Source of the DNA: Spirochaetes bacterium RBG_16_67_19
Lineage (GTDB): Bacteria; Spirochaetota; Spirochaetia; SZUA-6; DRHE01
NCBI GenBank assembly: GCA_001829505.1
Contig: MIBK01000082.1
Coordinates: forward strand, 631-11,978
DNA length: 11,348 nt
Direction: 5' to 3'
A program made the position numbers and the translations under genes. Shown in pieces: positions 1 to 7,558 of this stretch (position 1 is the first letter of the stretch; the number at the start of each line of letters is the position of its first letter). A model generated the notes under the pieces. It was not told where the DNA came from. It made no database searches and worked only from the letters and a program-made list of their open reading frames with translations.

Positions 1-2417
1 AGCTCCTGCCGGAACACATCGTCATCGCCCTGCTCAAGGACGGGGAGGGGGTGGGGGTGAAGTCCCTGCAGAAGGCCAAGGTGGACCTTGGCGAGATGCA
101 GATGGAGATCGAGCGCTCACTACCCATGGGCCGGGGCGGGCTGATCCTCGGGGACGTGCCTCCTTCCAAGCGCGGCAAGAAGATCCTGGAGGATTCCGCC
201 GCCGAGGCCCGCAACCTGGGCCACGAGTACATCGGCACGGAGCACCTGCTGCTGGCCGCCGCCCAGGAGGAGGGCTGCGTCACGGCCCGCTACCTGGCCC
301 GCTACTCGGTGAGCGCGGCCTCACTAAGGGACATCATCGTGCAGATCAACGGCATGGGCGAGGTCGGCCAGCAGGCCCAGGCGGGCAACAAGAAGAAGAG
401 CCAGCCCATTCCCCGCAAGGCCACTCCGACCCTGGACGAGTTCAGCCGCGACCTGACCAAGCTGGCCCGGGAGGACAAGCTGGACCCGGTGATCGGCAGG
501 GCCAAGGAGATCCGGCGGGTGATCCAGATCCTGGCCCGGAGAACCAAGAACAACCCCGTGCTGATCGGGGAGCCGGGGGTGGGCAAGACCGCCATCGTGG
601 AGGGCCTGGCCCAGCTCATCGTGGCCGGGGAGGTCCCGGAGGTGCTGGCCGCCCGCCGGGTGCTCACCCTGGACCTGGCCTCGCTGGTGGCCGGCACCAA
701 GTACCGCGGCGAGTTCGAGGAGCGCCTCAAGCGGGTGATCAAGGAGATCCTGGCGGCGGGCAACGTGATCCTGTTCATCGACGAGCTGCACACCATCATC
801 GGGGCCGGCGGCGCGGAGGGGGCCATCGACGCCTCCAACATGCTCAAGCCCGCCCTGGCCCGCGGGGAGCTGCAGTGCATCGGGGCCACCACCCTCAACG
901 AGTACCGCAAGTACATCGAGAAGGACGCCGCCCTGGAGCGGCGCTTCCAGCCCATCTACGTCGAGGAGCCCGGGGTGGAGGAGACCGTCGAGATCCTTAA
1001 AGGGCTGAAGGACCATTACGGCCGCTTCCACCACGTCACCTACACCTACGAGGCCCTGGAAGCGGCGGCCAACCTCTCCCATCGCTACATCACCGACCGT
1101 TTCCTGCCGGACAAGGCCATAGATTTATTGGACGAGGCCGGCTCGCGCAAGAAGATCGGTTCCAGCCAGCGCCCCAAGGAGCTCACCGAGCTGGAGGCGG
1201 AGATCGAGAGCCTGAGCCAGGAGAAGGCCACCCTGGTCTCCTCCCAGAACTACGAGCGGGCCGCCTCCATCCGCGACCAGGTCAAGCAGCTGCGCGGCCG
1301 CATCGACGAGGTCAAGTCGAGCTGGGAGCAGAACATCCGGGTCGAGGAGAACCTGGTGGACGCCGACCAGATCCAGACCATCATCTCGGAGGTCACCGGC
1401 ATCCCCCTGGCCCGCATCGTGCAGAGCGAGAGCCAGAAGCTGCTGGCCGTGGAGGAGGAGCTGCACAAGCGGGTCATCGGGCAGGACCCGGCCATCGCCT
1501 CGGTGGCCTCGGCCATCCGCCGCTCGCGCACGGGCCTCAGTTCGCCCAAGCGCCCGCTGGGCTCCTTCGTGTTCCTGGGTCCCACGGGGGTGGGCAAGAC
1601 CCTGCTGGCCAAGACCCTGGCGGAGTTCCTGTTCGGCAACGAGGACGCCCTGGTGCGCATCGACATGTCGGACTTCATGGAGAAGCACAACGTGTCGCGC
1701 CTGGTGGGCGCCCCGCCCGGATACATCGGCTACGAGGAAGGGGGCCTGCTCACCGAGAAGATCCGCCGCCGTCCTTACAGCGTGGTGCTGCTGGACGAGA
1801 TCGAGAAGGCCCACCCGGACGTGTTCAACCTGCTGCTGCAGATCCTGGAGGAAGGGCAGCTGCAGGACAACCTGGGGCACACCGTCTCCTTCCGCAACAC
1901 GGTGATCATCATGACCTCCAACGCCGGGGCCCGCGAGATCAGCAAGGACGGGGCCCTGGGCTTCCACGCCGAGGACGGCATGATGCACTACGAGGAGATC
2001 AAGAGCTCGGCGCTCGGGGAGCTGAAGCGCATGTTCAACCCCGAGTTCCTGAACCGGGTCGACGAGATCGTGGTGTTCCACTCCCTTACCCGCGAGCACC
2101 TGCGGCTGATCCTGGAGGTGATGGTCCAGGAAATGCAGAAGCAGCTGGCCGAGCAGAAGATCGGCCTGGAGGTCAGCAAGGAAGCCCGCGAAGCCCTGAT
2201 CGAGCAGGGCTACGACGAGAAGTACGGCGCCCGCCCGCTGCGGCGCACCCTGCAGAAACTGGTCGAGGACCCCCTGTCCGTGGACATCCTGAAGGGGCGC
2301 TTCAAGACCGGAGCCACGGTGGTGGTGGACTGCAAGGACGGCAAGACTGTCGTCTTCCGGCCCAAGCGCTCGCGCCCGAGCGGCGAGAAGAAGACCAAAG
2401 AGCTGGTGGCGCGCTGA
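1..2417 (+). CDS. clpC: ClpC-type AAA+ unfoldase (5'-truncated by window edge)
   Basis: ATP-driven ring unfoldase that threads proteins into the ClpP protease in the cytoplasm. The reading frame is open from base 3 to the TGA at 2415-2417. It begins inside the first Clp N-repeat ([15 protein letters not shown], matching the usual GTEHILLGLVREGEG), so roughly 25-30 N-terminal residues lie outside the window and the GTG at 51 is not the true start. A second N-repeat follows (about 165-345). AAA1 has Walker A GEPGVGKT (567-590) and Walker [10 protein letters not shown] (765-791). A short middle domain with a UVR-like motif (about 1242-1310) separates it from AAA2, which has Walker A GPTGVGKT (1578-1601), Walker [12 protein letters not shown] (1782-1814) and sensor-2 GARPLRR. 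The short UVR-containing linker argues for ClpC over ClpB. LGF (1956-1964) sits where the ClpP-docking loop is found, so ClpP partnership is inferred. The C-terminal tail is Lys/Arg-rich. First gene of a probable plus-strand operon. Confidence 0.95.
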   Translation, partial: LLPEHIVIALLKDGEGVGVKSLQKAKVDLGEMQMEIERSLPMGRGGLILGDVPPSKRGKKILEDSAAEARNLGHEYIGTEHLLLAAAQEEGCVTARYLARYSVSAASLRDIIVQINGMGEVGQQAQAGNKKKSQPIPRKATPTLDEFSRDLTKLAREDKLDPVIGRAKEIRRVIQILARRTKNNPVLIGEPGVGKTAIVEGLAQLIVAGEVPEVLAARRVLTLDLASLVAGTKYRGEFEERLKRVIKEILAAGNVILFIDELHTIIGAGGAEGAIDASNMLKPALARGELQCIGATTLNEYRKYIEKDAALERRFQPIYVEEPGVEETVEILKGLKDHYGRFHHVTYTYEALEAAANLSHRYITDRFLPDKAIDLLDEAGSRKKIGSSQRPKELTELEAEIESLSQEKATLVSSQNYERAASIRDQVKQLRGRIDEVKSSWEQNIRVEENLVDADQIQTIISEVTGIPLARIVQSESQKLLAVEEELHKRVIGQDPAIASVASAIRRSRTGLSSPKRPLGSFVFLGPTGVGKTLLAKTLAEFLFGNEDALVRIDMSDFMEKHNVSRLVGAPPGYIGYEEGGLLTEKIRRRPYSVVLLDEIEKAHPDVFNLLLQILEEGQLQDNLGHTVSFRNTVIIMTSNAGAREISKDGALGFHAEDGMMHYEEIKSSALGELKRMFNPEFLNRVDEIVVFHSLTREHLRLILEVMVQEMQKQLAEQKIGLEVSKEAREALIEQGYDEKYGARPLRRTLQKLVEDPLSVDILKGRFKTGATVVVDCKDGKTVVFRPKRSRPSGEKKTKELVAR

Positions 2418-2422
2418 GGCGC

Positions 2423-2427
2423 GGAAG
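2423..2427 (+). promoter_or_regulatory. Shine-Dalgarno site for the TPR gene
   Basis: GGAAG ends 7 bases before the GTG at 2435, inside the 17-base gap after the clpC stop. It is an imperfect match to AGGAGG but well spaced, and it supports the GTG as the start. Confidence 0.45.
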
Positions 2428-2434
2428 CCCCCAA

Positions 2435-5332
2435 GTGCTGCGGCGCGCCGCCGTCCTGGCTGTTCTCTTCTGCGCGGCGGCGTCGCTTTCCGGTCAGCAG
2501 GCCACCGGCCTGCAGGCCGAGAGCCTGTACTCCAGCGCGGCGCGCGCTTTCCAGGACGGGCTGTACCTCATGGCCGCCCGCAGCCTGCGGCAGCTCTCCG
2601 AGAGCTACCCCGAGCACCCCCTGGCCGACGACGCGGAGTATCTCCAGGCCCTGGCCGAGTACTACCAGCGGGGTTACGCCCGCCTGCTATCGATTCTAAG
2701 AGGTTTCCACCGGCGCCATCCCCGGTCCCCCTTCAACAGCCGGGTGCCTTTCTGGCTGGGCAGCGCCCATTTCCAGCTCGGGCAGTACGCCCAGGCCGTG
2801 GTCCAGCTGGGCCTGCAGGTGGAACGCTTTCCCCAGGAGAAGGAGTACGCCGAGCGGTCCCTGCTGCTCGCGGGGGCGGCCCTGGAAAAGCTGGGCGAGT
2901 GGGACCGGGCCAGCCAGTCCTACCGGCGCCTCCTGGAAGGGGCAGGCGGGCAGGGCGGGCTGCTCGCCGAGGGCGCTACGCTCGCCGAGGGCGCTGCGCT
3001 CGCCGAGGCCTGGTTTCGCCTGGGCAGCTGCCAGCTCATGCTCAAGGACTACGCCGGGGCCTTCGGCTCCTTCACCCGCGTCCTGGTCGAGCACCCTGAC
3101 AGCCCGCAGGCGGAGGAGGCGCTGTTTTTCGCCGCGGAGAGCCTTTTCTCCGCCGGGCGCTTCGCCGAAGCCCAGCGCCGCTACCGCCTGGTGCTGAAAG
3201 CCGAGCCGCCCGCCGAACGACTCGAGACCTGCCTGTACCGCCTGGCGCGGGTGGCGGCCAGGCTGCAGAGGCCTGCCGAATCGCTGGCCACCGTCGGGGA
3301 GTTGGAGAGGCGTTTCCCCGGCGGCCCTTACGCCCCGGAATATCCCCTGCTGGCCGCCGAGGCGCTGTTCGATCTGGGTCAGTACGCACCTGCCCAGGCC
3401 GCCTACCGGCGCGCGCTGGCGGCGGCCGCCAGTCCCGCCGACCGCCAGCGGATATCCTACAGCCTGGCACTGGCGGCGCTGTCCGCCGGAGACCCGGCCG
3501 GGGCCCTCGAGGCGCTGCGTGAAAGCCTTTCCGGCGGAGATCCGGGCATTACCGAGATGGCCTCCTTCCGGCTGGCCGCCGCCCTGGCGGCGCTGGGGCG
3601 CGAGCCGGAAGCCCTGAAGGCGGTGAGCGATTTCCGGGCCCGCTTCCCCGGCTCGGACCTGGGCGAGCAGGCCCTGGCCCTGCAGGCATCTCTGCTTGAC
3701 CGCTCCGGCCGCGGCCGGGAAGCCCGCGAGCTGTACGGCCAGCTTCTGGCCCGCTACCCCTTCTCCGCGCGCAAGGACGAGGCGCTGTTTCAAAGGGCCT
3801 CCAGCTTCCTGGCCGCGGGAGATACCGCGGCCGCGCTCAAGGACTTCTTCGTCGTGGCGCGCGGAGCTTCGGCCTTCCGGGCGGAAAGCCAGTACAACAT
3901 CGGCTACATCTACTCGCAGCGCGGGGAGTTCGCCCGGGCCAGGCCCTATTTCGCCGCAGCCCTGGCCGCCGGAGGGCCTCTGTCGGCGCGGGCTGCGCTG
4001 GCCTCGGGGGTGTGCCAGTTCAACGCCGGGGACTATGCCCAGGCCCTGGCCTGGTTCCAGCGCCTGGAGGGCCTGCCCGCCGCCGCGGGCCCGCCGCCGG
4101 CGGAACGGGCCGAGGGCTGGTACTACAGTGGCCGGGCCCTGTACAAGCTGGAGCGCCTGGGCGAGGCCGAGGAGCTCTTCGCCCGCGCGGCCTCCGCGGA
4201 AGGCCCGCAGCGGGAGGATGCCATGTACTGGCGGGCCGTCAGCCTGTTCCGCCTCGACCGCCTGGGGGCGGCCCGCCAGGCGTTCCTGGATCTGCCGGCC
4301 GCCTTCCCCGCCGGACCGCGGGCGGCGGAAGCCCTGTACCGGGCCGGGATGTGCGCGGCCCTGGCCGGCGAGCACGCGGCGGCGCTGGGCCTGTTCGAGC
4401 GGGCGCTGGCCGCGGCCCGGAAGGGGGAGCTGGCGGAGGAGATCCTCTTCCAGAAAGGCCTGAGCCTGCTGGCCTCCTCCGGGCGGGAGCAGGCCGCCGC
4501 CGCTTTCCGGGAGTTGGCCCGGGAGTTCCCCGGCGGCCGCCTGGCCGCGGAAGGTTACCTGGCCCTGGCCGAGGCGGACCTGCGCGCCGGCGACCAGGCC
4601 GGGGCGCTGGCGGGCTTTCGCAGGCTGGCCAGGGAATACCCGGACCGGCCCGCCGCGCATGGCGCCCTGTATTGGGCGGGGGTGGCCGCCGCGCGCCAGG
4701 GCCTGGCCGAGGAGGGCCTGGAGCATCTTCTGCGCTACCTGGAGCTGGATCCTGGCGGCGGCCAGGCCCTGGCTGCGGAGCAGGAGATCCGCCGGATCCT
4801 TTCGGAAAGCGGGCCCGGTGAGAGGGTGTTGAAGAAGTTCCTGTCCCGCGTCGAGGCCGCGGCGATTCCGTCGCCGCTCAAGCAGAAGGCGCGGTTCGAA
4901 TACGCCCTGCACGTTTTCCGGCTCGACCGCGAGCAGGGCCTGGACCTGCTTTTTGCCCTGCGCGACGGAGAGCCCGGGGAGCCCCTGGCCGGGGAAGTGC
5001 ACTACTGGATCGGCGAAGGCTACCGGCAGCGCGGCGATTCGGCCCGGGCCCTGGAGATCTTCGCCGGCCTGGCCGCTTCCCGGGCGGACCGCACGGGAGC
5101 CCTGGCTCAGGCGGGGGCGGCCCGCCTGCTGGAGGAGCAGGGGAGGGCGGAAGAAGCGGCGGAGGAATACCTCAAGGTATATTTCCTGTTCCCGGAGCTG
5201 AAGGAGCTGGCCTCGGAGGGGCTGTACCAGGCCGGCCGGCTGTACCGGGAGCAGGGCCTGCGGGAAAGGGCGGAGCGCCTGCTGGAAAAGCTGCGGGCCG
5301 AGTTCCCGGACAGCCCCAGGGCCCGCGAATGA
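2435..5332 (+). CDS. Exported protein built of about 25 TPR-like repeats, function unknown
   Basis: No specific family was recognised. The 965-residue product starts with a signal-peptide-like stretch (MLRRAAVLAVLFCAAASLSG): Arg-Arg, a hydrophobic core, then a small-residue region with possible cleavage near residue 17-20. The rest can be parsed by eye into about 25 consecutive TPR-like units of 34-40 residues. Many end in Y/F-P-x-x-x-x-A, as in BamD/YbgF-type repeats, and unit joins often begin with an aromatic residue. There is no transmembrane segment after the signal, no enzyme motif and no C-terminal anchor. It should be a periplasmic or surface-associated solenoid that scaffolds other proteins; the partner is unknown. 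GTG start, 17 bases after clpC. Its TGA overlaps a possible ATG of the next gene (ATGA at 5329-5332), implying co-transcription. A short 18-base tandem repeat lies in the fourth unit. TPR assignment is secure; export is likely. Confidence 0.88.
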   Translation: MLRRAAVLAVLFCAAASLSGQQATGLQAESLYSSAARAFQDGLYLMAARSLRQLSESYPEHPLADDAEYLQALAEYYQRGYARLLSILRGFHRRHPRSPFNSRVPFWLGSAHFQLGQYAQAVVQLGLQVERFPQEKEYAERSLLLAGAALEKLGEWDRASQSYRRLLEGAGGQGGLLAEGATLAEGAALAEAWFRLGSCQLMLKDYAGAFGSFTRVLVEHPDSPQAEEALFFAAESLFSAGRFAEAQRRYRLVLKAEPPAERLETCLYRLARVAARLQRPAESLATVGELERRFPGGPYAPEYPLLAAEALFDLGQYAPAQAAYRRALAAAASPADRQRISYSLALAALSAGDPAGALEALRESLSGGDPGITEMASFRLAAALAALGREPEALKAVSDFRARFPGSDLGEQALALQASLLDRSGRGREARELYGQLLARYPFSARKDEALFQRASSFLAAGDTAAALKDFFVVARGASAFRAESQYNIGYIYSQRGEFARARPYFAAALAAGGPLSARAALASGVCQFNAGDYAQALAWFQRLEGLPAAAGPPPAERAEGWYYSGRALYKLERLGEAEELFARAASAEGPQREDAMYWRAVSLFRLDRLGAARQAFLDLPAAFPAGPRAAEALYRAGMCAALAGEHAAALGLFERALAAARKGELAEEILFQKGLSLLASSGREQAAAAFRELAREFPGGRLAAEGYLALAEADLRAGDQAGALAGFRRLAREYPDRPAAHGALYWAGVAAARQGLAEEGLEHLLRYLELDPGGGQALAAEQEIRRILSESGPGERVLKKFLSRVEAAAIPSPLKQKARFEYALHVFRLDREQGLDLLFALRDGEPGEPLAGEVHYWIGEGYRQRGDSARALEIFAGLAASRADRTGALAQAGAARLLEEQGRAEEAAEEYLKVYFLFPELKELASEGLYQAGRLYREQGLRERAERLLEKLRAEFPDSPRARE
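2963..3007 (+). repeat. 18-bp in-frame tandem repeat, 2.5 copies
   Basis: Two full units (2963-2980 and 2981-2998) differ at one base, and a 9-base partial third unit (2999-3007) follows. Each unit encodes LAEGA(T/A), so the protein reads LAEGATLAEGAALAEA at the junction between TPR units four and five. Because 18 is a multiple of three, copy-number changes would lengthen the linker or helix without breaking the frame. Confidence 0.85.
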
Positions 5333-5335
5333 AAA

Positions 5336-5343
5336 AGGGGGAG
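5336..5343 (+). promoter_or_regulatory. Purine-rich Shine-Dalgarno site deciding the LeuA-like start
   Basis: AGGGGGAG lies 3 bases before the ATG at 5347, so its GGGG part is at near-normal spacing. The alternative ATG at 5329 has only GC-rich sequence before it (CAGGGCCCGCGA), with no good site. This favours 5347 as the main start, although 5329 would give the typical ATGA overlap with the upstream gene. Confidence 0.5.
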
Positions 5344-5346
5344 CCG

Positions 5347-6903
5347 ATGAGCGAATGGGTGGAGTTTCTGGACACGACCCTGCGGGACGGGAACAAGCTG
5401 CCTTTCGTGGTCCTGAGCGTCGGGGAGCGGCTGGCCCTCGCCCGGCAGCTCGCCGGGCTGGGTGTGGACATCATCGAGGCGGGCTATCCGGCGGCCTCCG
5501 CGGAGGAGCGGGAGGCGCTGATCCAGATCGCCCGCGAGGTGCGCGAGCCCTACATCGCCGCCCTGGCCAAGGCCACGCCCCAGGACGTGGAAACCGTGGC
5601 GGAGGCGCTGGCCGCCGCCGCCCGTCCCCACCTGCACATCTTCCTGCCTATCTCCGAGGTCTTCCTGCGCGGGGTGCTGGGCAAGTCCGGGGCGGAGTGC
5701 CTGGCGACCATCGAGCAGTCGGTCAGAGCGGCCCGCGGCATGCGCGTGCAGTTTTCCCTGGCCGAGGTCGGGGAGGCCGAGGAGTCCCTGCTGCTGGAGG
5801 CCGCCCAGGCCGCCGCCGAGGCCGGCGCGCAGGTCCTGAGCCTGGCGGACACCAACGGCTGCCTGCACCCCGAGCGGGTGCGGGAGCTGGTGGGCCGGGT
5901 GCGGGGCGTCCTGAAGCCGGAGGTGCTGGTCGGCGTGCACCAGCACAACGACCTGGGGCTGGCCACGGCCGGCACGCTGGCCGCGCTGGAGGCGGGGGCC
6001 CGGCACGTGGAGGTCACCTTGAGCGGCATCGGCGGTCGGGCGGGCAATACCCCCCTGGAGGAGGTGGCCCTGGCCATCCAGGTGTTCGCCCCCCGGCTGG
6101 GCCTGGAGCACCACCTGCACCTGGACCGCCTGGCCGGTGCCTCCGCCCTGCTGGCCCGCCTCACCGGGGTGCCGATGCACCCCAACAAACCGGTGCTTGG
6201 CCGGCAGGCCTTCGAGAGCGGGCGGGGCGCGGACGCCCGCCAGGCCCTGGGCGAACGCCTGCGCGGGCTGCTGGATCCGCGGACCATCGGCAAGGTGGAG
6301 GACGCCCTGTTCAGCGACCAGGCCATCAGCCAGGCGGGCTTCATCCAGCACCTGGCCATGCTGGGGGCGGACACCAAGGGGGTGGATCTGGAAAAGGTCT
6401 ACCGCCTGTTCCTGGCCCAGGTACGCCGCAAGCGGGTGGTGCATTTGAGCGAGGTGCAGGCCATGATCGCCGACGCCCGCCAGGAGACCACCTCGCCCTA
6501 CAAGTTGGAGTCCTTCGGGGTGATGACCGGCTCGCACACCCTGCCGGTGGGCAGCGTGGAGCTGGGCCGGGGAGCCGAGCGGCTGGTGCAGAGCTCCCCC
6601 GGGACGGGGCCCGTGGACGCCCTGTGCCGGGCGGTGGACAAGGCGGTGGGCCTGAAGCCGCGCCTGCTGGTGTACTCCGCCGATACGGTGACGGAAGGCT
6701 TGGACGCCCGGGCGGAGGTCACCATCAGCTTGAGCTTCCTGGGAAAGGTCTTCCATGGGCGCTTCGGCTCCACGGACGTGATCGAGGCCAGCCTGAGGGC
6801 CTACCTGGACGCGGTGAACCGCATCGAGAACTACCGCCAGGCCAATCCGGAGGAGACCCCACGGGAGTTCTTCATCGACGGGGACCAGCTCTGGTGGGAA
6901 TGA
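5347..6903 (+). CDS. 2-isopropylmalate synthase-like enzyme with LeuA regulatory domain
   Basis: A DRE-TIM metallolyase-family enzyme (LeuA/CimA/homocitrate synthase group), which condenses acetyl-CoA with a 2-oxo acid. Length is 518 residues from ATG 5347; ATG 5329 would add six. The TIM barrel starts with LDTTLRDGNK (metal-ligand Asp14), then IEAGYPAAS as in LeuA, HQHNDLGLA (His198 and His200, metal ligands) and GIGGRAGN (Asn234). The C-terminal allosteric/dimer domain (about 385-497) is well conserved, with GTGPVDAL and STDVIEASLRAYLDAVN. Against canonical LeuA, GEQ is GNK, SAEDATR is SLAEVGE, PDTVG is ADTNG, GERAGN is GGRAGN, and HESGIHQDG is FESGRGADA, losing the usual His. The fold and metal site are clear; the substrate is not, so leuA is not assigned. 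Citramalate or another malate-type product is possible. No leuB, leuC or leuD lies nearby. Last gene of the clpC-TPR run, converging on efp. Confidence 0.85.
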   Translation: MSEWVEFLDTTLRDGNKLPFVVLSVGERLALARQLAGLGVDIIEAGYPAASAEEREALIQIAREVREPYIAALAKATPQDVETVAEALAAAARPHLHIFLPISEVFLRGVLGKSGAECLATIEQSVRAARGMRVQFSLAEVGEAEESLLLEAAQAAAEAGAQVLSLADTNGCLHPERVRELVGRVRGVLKPEVLVGVHQHNDLGLATAGTLAALEAGARHVEVTLSGIGGRAGNTPLEEVALAIQVFAPRLGLEHHLHLDRLAGASALLARLTGVPMHPNKPVLGRQAFESGRGADARQALGERLRGLLDPRTIGKVEDALFSDQAISQAGFIQHLAMLGADTKGVDLEKVYRLFLAQVRRKRVVHLSEVQAMIADARQETTSPYKLESFGVMTGSHTLPVGSVELGRGAERLVQSSPGTGPVDALCRAVDKAVGLKPRLLVYSADTVTEGLDARAEVTISLSFLGKVFHGRFGSTDVIEASLRAYLDAVNRIENYRQANPEETPREFFIDGDQLWWE

Positions 6904-6917
6904 AGCAGGCCGCTCCT

Positions 6918-6933
6918 CCGCCATCCCTGGCGG
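6918..6933. other. Hairpin 1 in convergent junction (6-bp stem, 4-nt loop)
   Basis: CCGCCA (6918-6923) and TGGCGG (6928-6933) form a perfect 6-bp stem around TCCC on the plus strand, or GGGA (a GNRA-type loop) on the minus strand. It lies 15 bases past the stop of the LeuA-like gene. No T-tract follows in either direction, so it is not a classic intrinsic terminator; it may stabilise 3' ends or slow polymerase between the converging genes. GGCCGC (6908-6913) can alternatively pair with GCGGCC (6930-6935). Confidence 0.6.
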
Positions 6934-6944
6934 CCGCGCCCTTT

Positions 6945-6958
6945 GCCCATCCCTGGGC
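6945..6958. other. Hairpin 2 in convergent junction, abutting the efp stop codon
   Basis: GCCCA (6945-6949) pairs with TGGGC (6954-6958) around the same TCCC/GGGA loop as hairpin 1. It begins right after the efp stop codon (6959-6961 on the minus strand). The 10-base core CCATCCCTGG is identical in the two hairpins (6921-6930 and 6947-6956). No T-tract follows. Confidence 0.55.
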
Positions 6959-7525
6959 TTAAGTAGCGCGCTCGACGTAATCCCGCGTTTCGGTATTGAT
7001 GAGCAGCCTGTCCCCTTCCTTGATGAACAGGGGGACCCTGACCACCAGGCCCGTTTCCAGGGTGACCGGCTTGGTGGCTCCGGACACCGTGTCCCCCTTC
7101 AGGCCGACGCCCGCCTGGGTCACGGTAAGAACGATCTTGTAGGGCAGCAGGATGTCCATGGCGCGCTCGTCCCAGAAGGAGAGCTGGACGGTGTCCCCGT
7201 CCTTCATGAACAGCTTCTTGTCCTCCTGGCCCTCCAGCGGCATGGTGAACTGCTCGTAGGACTGCAGGTCCATGAAGTGGTAGTTCTCGGCGTCGGCGTA
7301 GAGGTATTGGACGTCCTTGTGCTCGACGTTTATCTCTTCCACGCTTTCCTGGCTCTTGATGACCTGCTGCAGCCCGCGGCCGGAGACCAGGCTGCGCATT
7401 TTCAGGCGCACGAAGGCCGAACCCTTGCCGGGGTTGACGAATTCCCGGTCGGTAACCAGGTGCGGCTCGTTCTTCATCAACAGGAACATGCCCTTGGCGA
7501 TGGCGCCTGCCTTGATGATGGACAT
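6959..7525 (-). CDS. efp: Elongation factor P
   Basis: Binds ribosomes stalled between the P and E sites and restores peptide-bond formation at consecutive prolines. The 188 residues match the usual EF-P length and three-domain layout: KOW-like N-domain (about 3-62), OB domain II (about 68-125) and C-terminal OB domain III (about 130-186), which carries the family signature GLKGDTVSGATKPVTLETG and VRVPLFIKEGD. The N-terminal loop reads EFVNPGKGSAF, with Lys34 (codon 7426-7424) in PGKG at the same place as E. coli Lys34, the residue that EpmA modifies with beta-lysine. ATG at 7525 with a weak CAGGT-type ribosome site. It lies 33 bases downstream of epmA on the same strand, so modifier and substrate are probably co-transcribed from the promoter at 8529-8557. 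Confidence 0.97.
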   Translation of the reverse strand: MSIIKAGAIAKGMFLLMKNEPHLVTDREFVNPGKGSAFVRLKMRSLVSGRGLQQVIKSQESVEEINVEHKDVQYLYADAENYHFMDLQSYEQFTMPLEGQEDKKLFMKDGDTVQLSFWDERAMDILLPYKIVLTVTQAGVGLKGDTVSGATKPVTLETGLVVRVPLFIKEGDRLLINTETRDYVERAT

Positions 7526-7558
7526 GAAACCTGTAGTACCCCAACCCTCGCGGGCGTG

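Noticed and set aside
2435..2500. Lipoprotein signal at Cys13 of the TPR protein
   Set aside because: The residue before Cys is Phe and the Cys lies within the hydrophobic core, so it is not a lipobox; an ordinary signal peptide fits better.
2696..5002. Long minus-strand reading frame (768 codons) opposite the TPR gene
   Set aside because: The sense frame has a clear repeat pattern and signal peptide. The antisense product is a Gly/Arg/Gln-rich sequence with no domain, typical of stop-poor complementary frames in high-GC DNA.
5107..6924. Minus-strand frame (605 codons) opposite the LeuA-like gene
   Set aside because: No recognisable domain; explained by codon bias of the real gene on the other strand.
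6904..6958. Classic rho-independent terminator
   Set aside because: Stable stems exist but no T-tract follows on either strand, so only hairpins are reported.
5355..6962. Plus-strand frame (535 codons) overlapping the LeuA-like gene
   Set aside because: Out of frame with the conserved DRE-TIM motifs and composed mostly of Gly, Ala, Arg and Pro; a GC-driven shadow.
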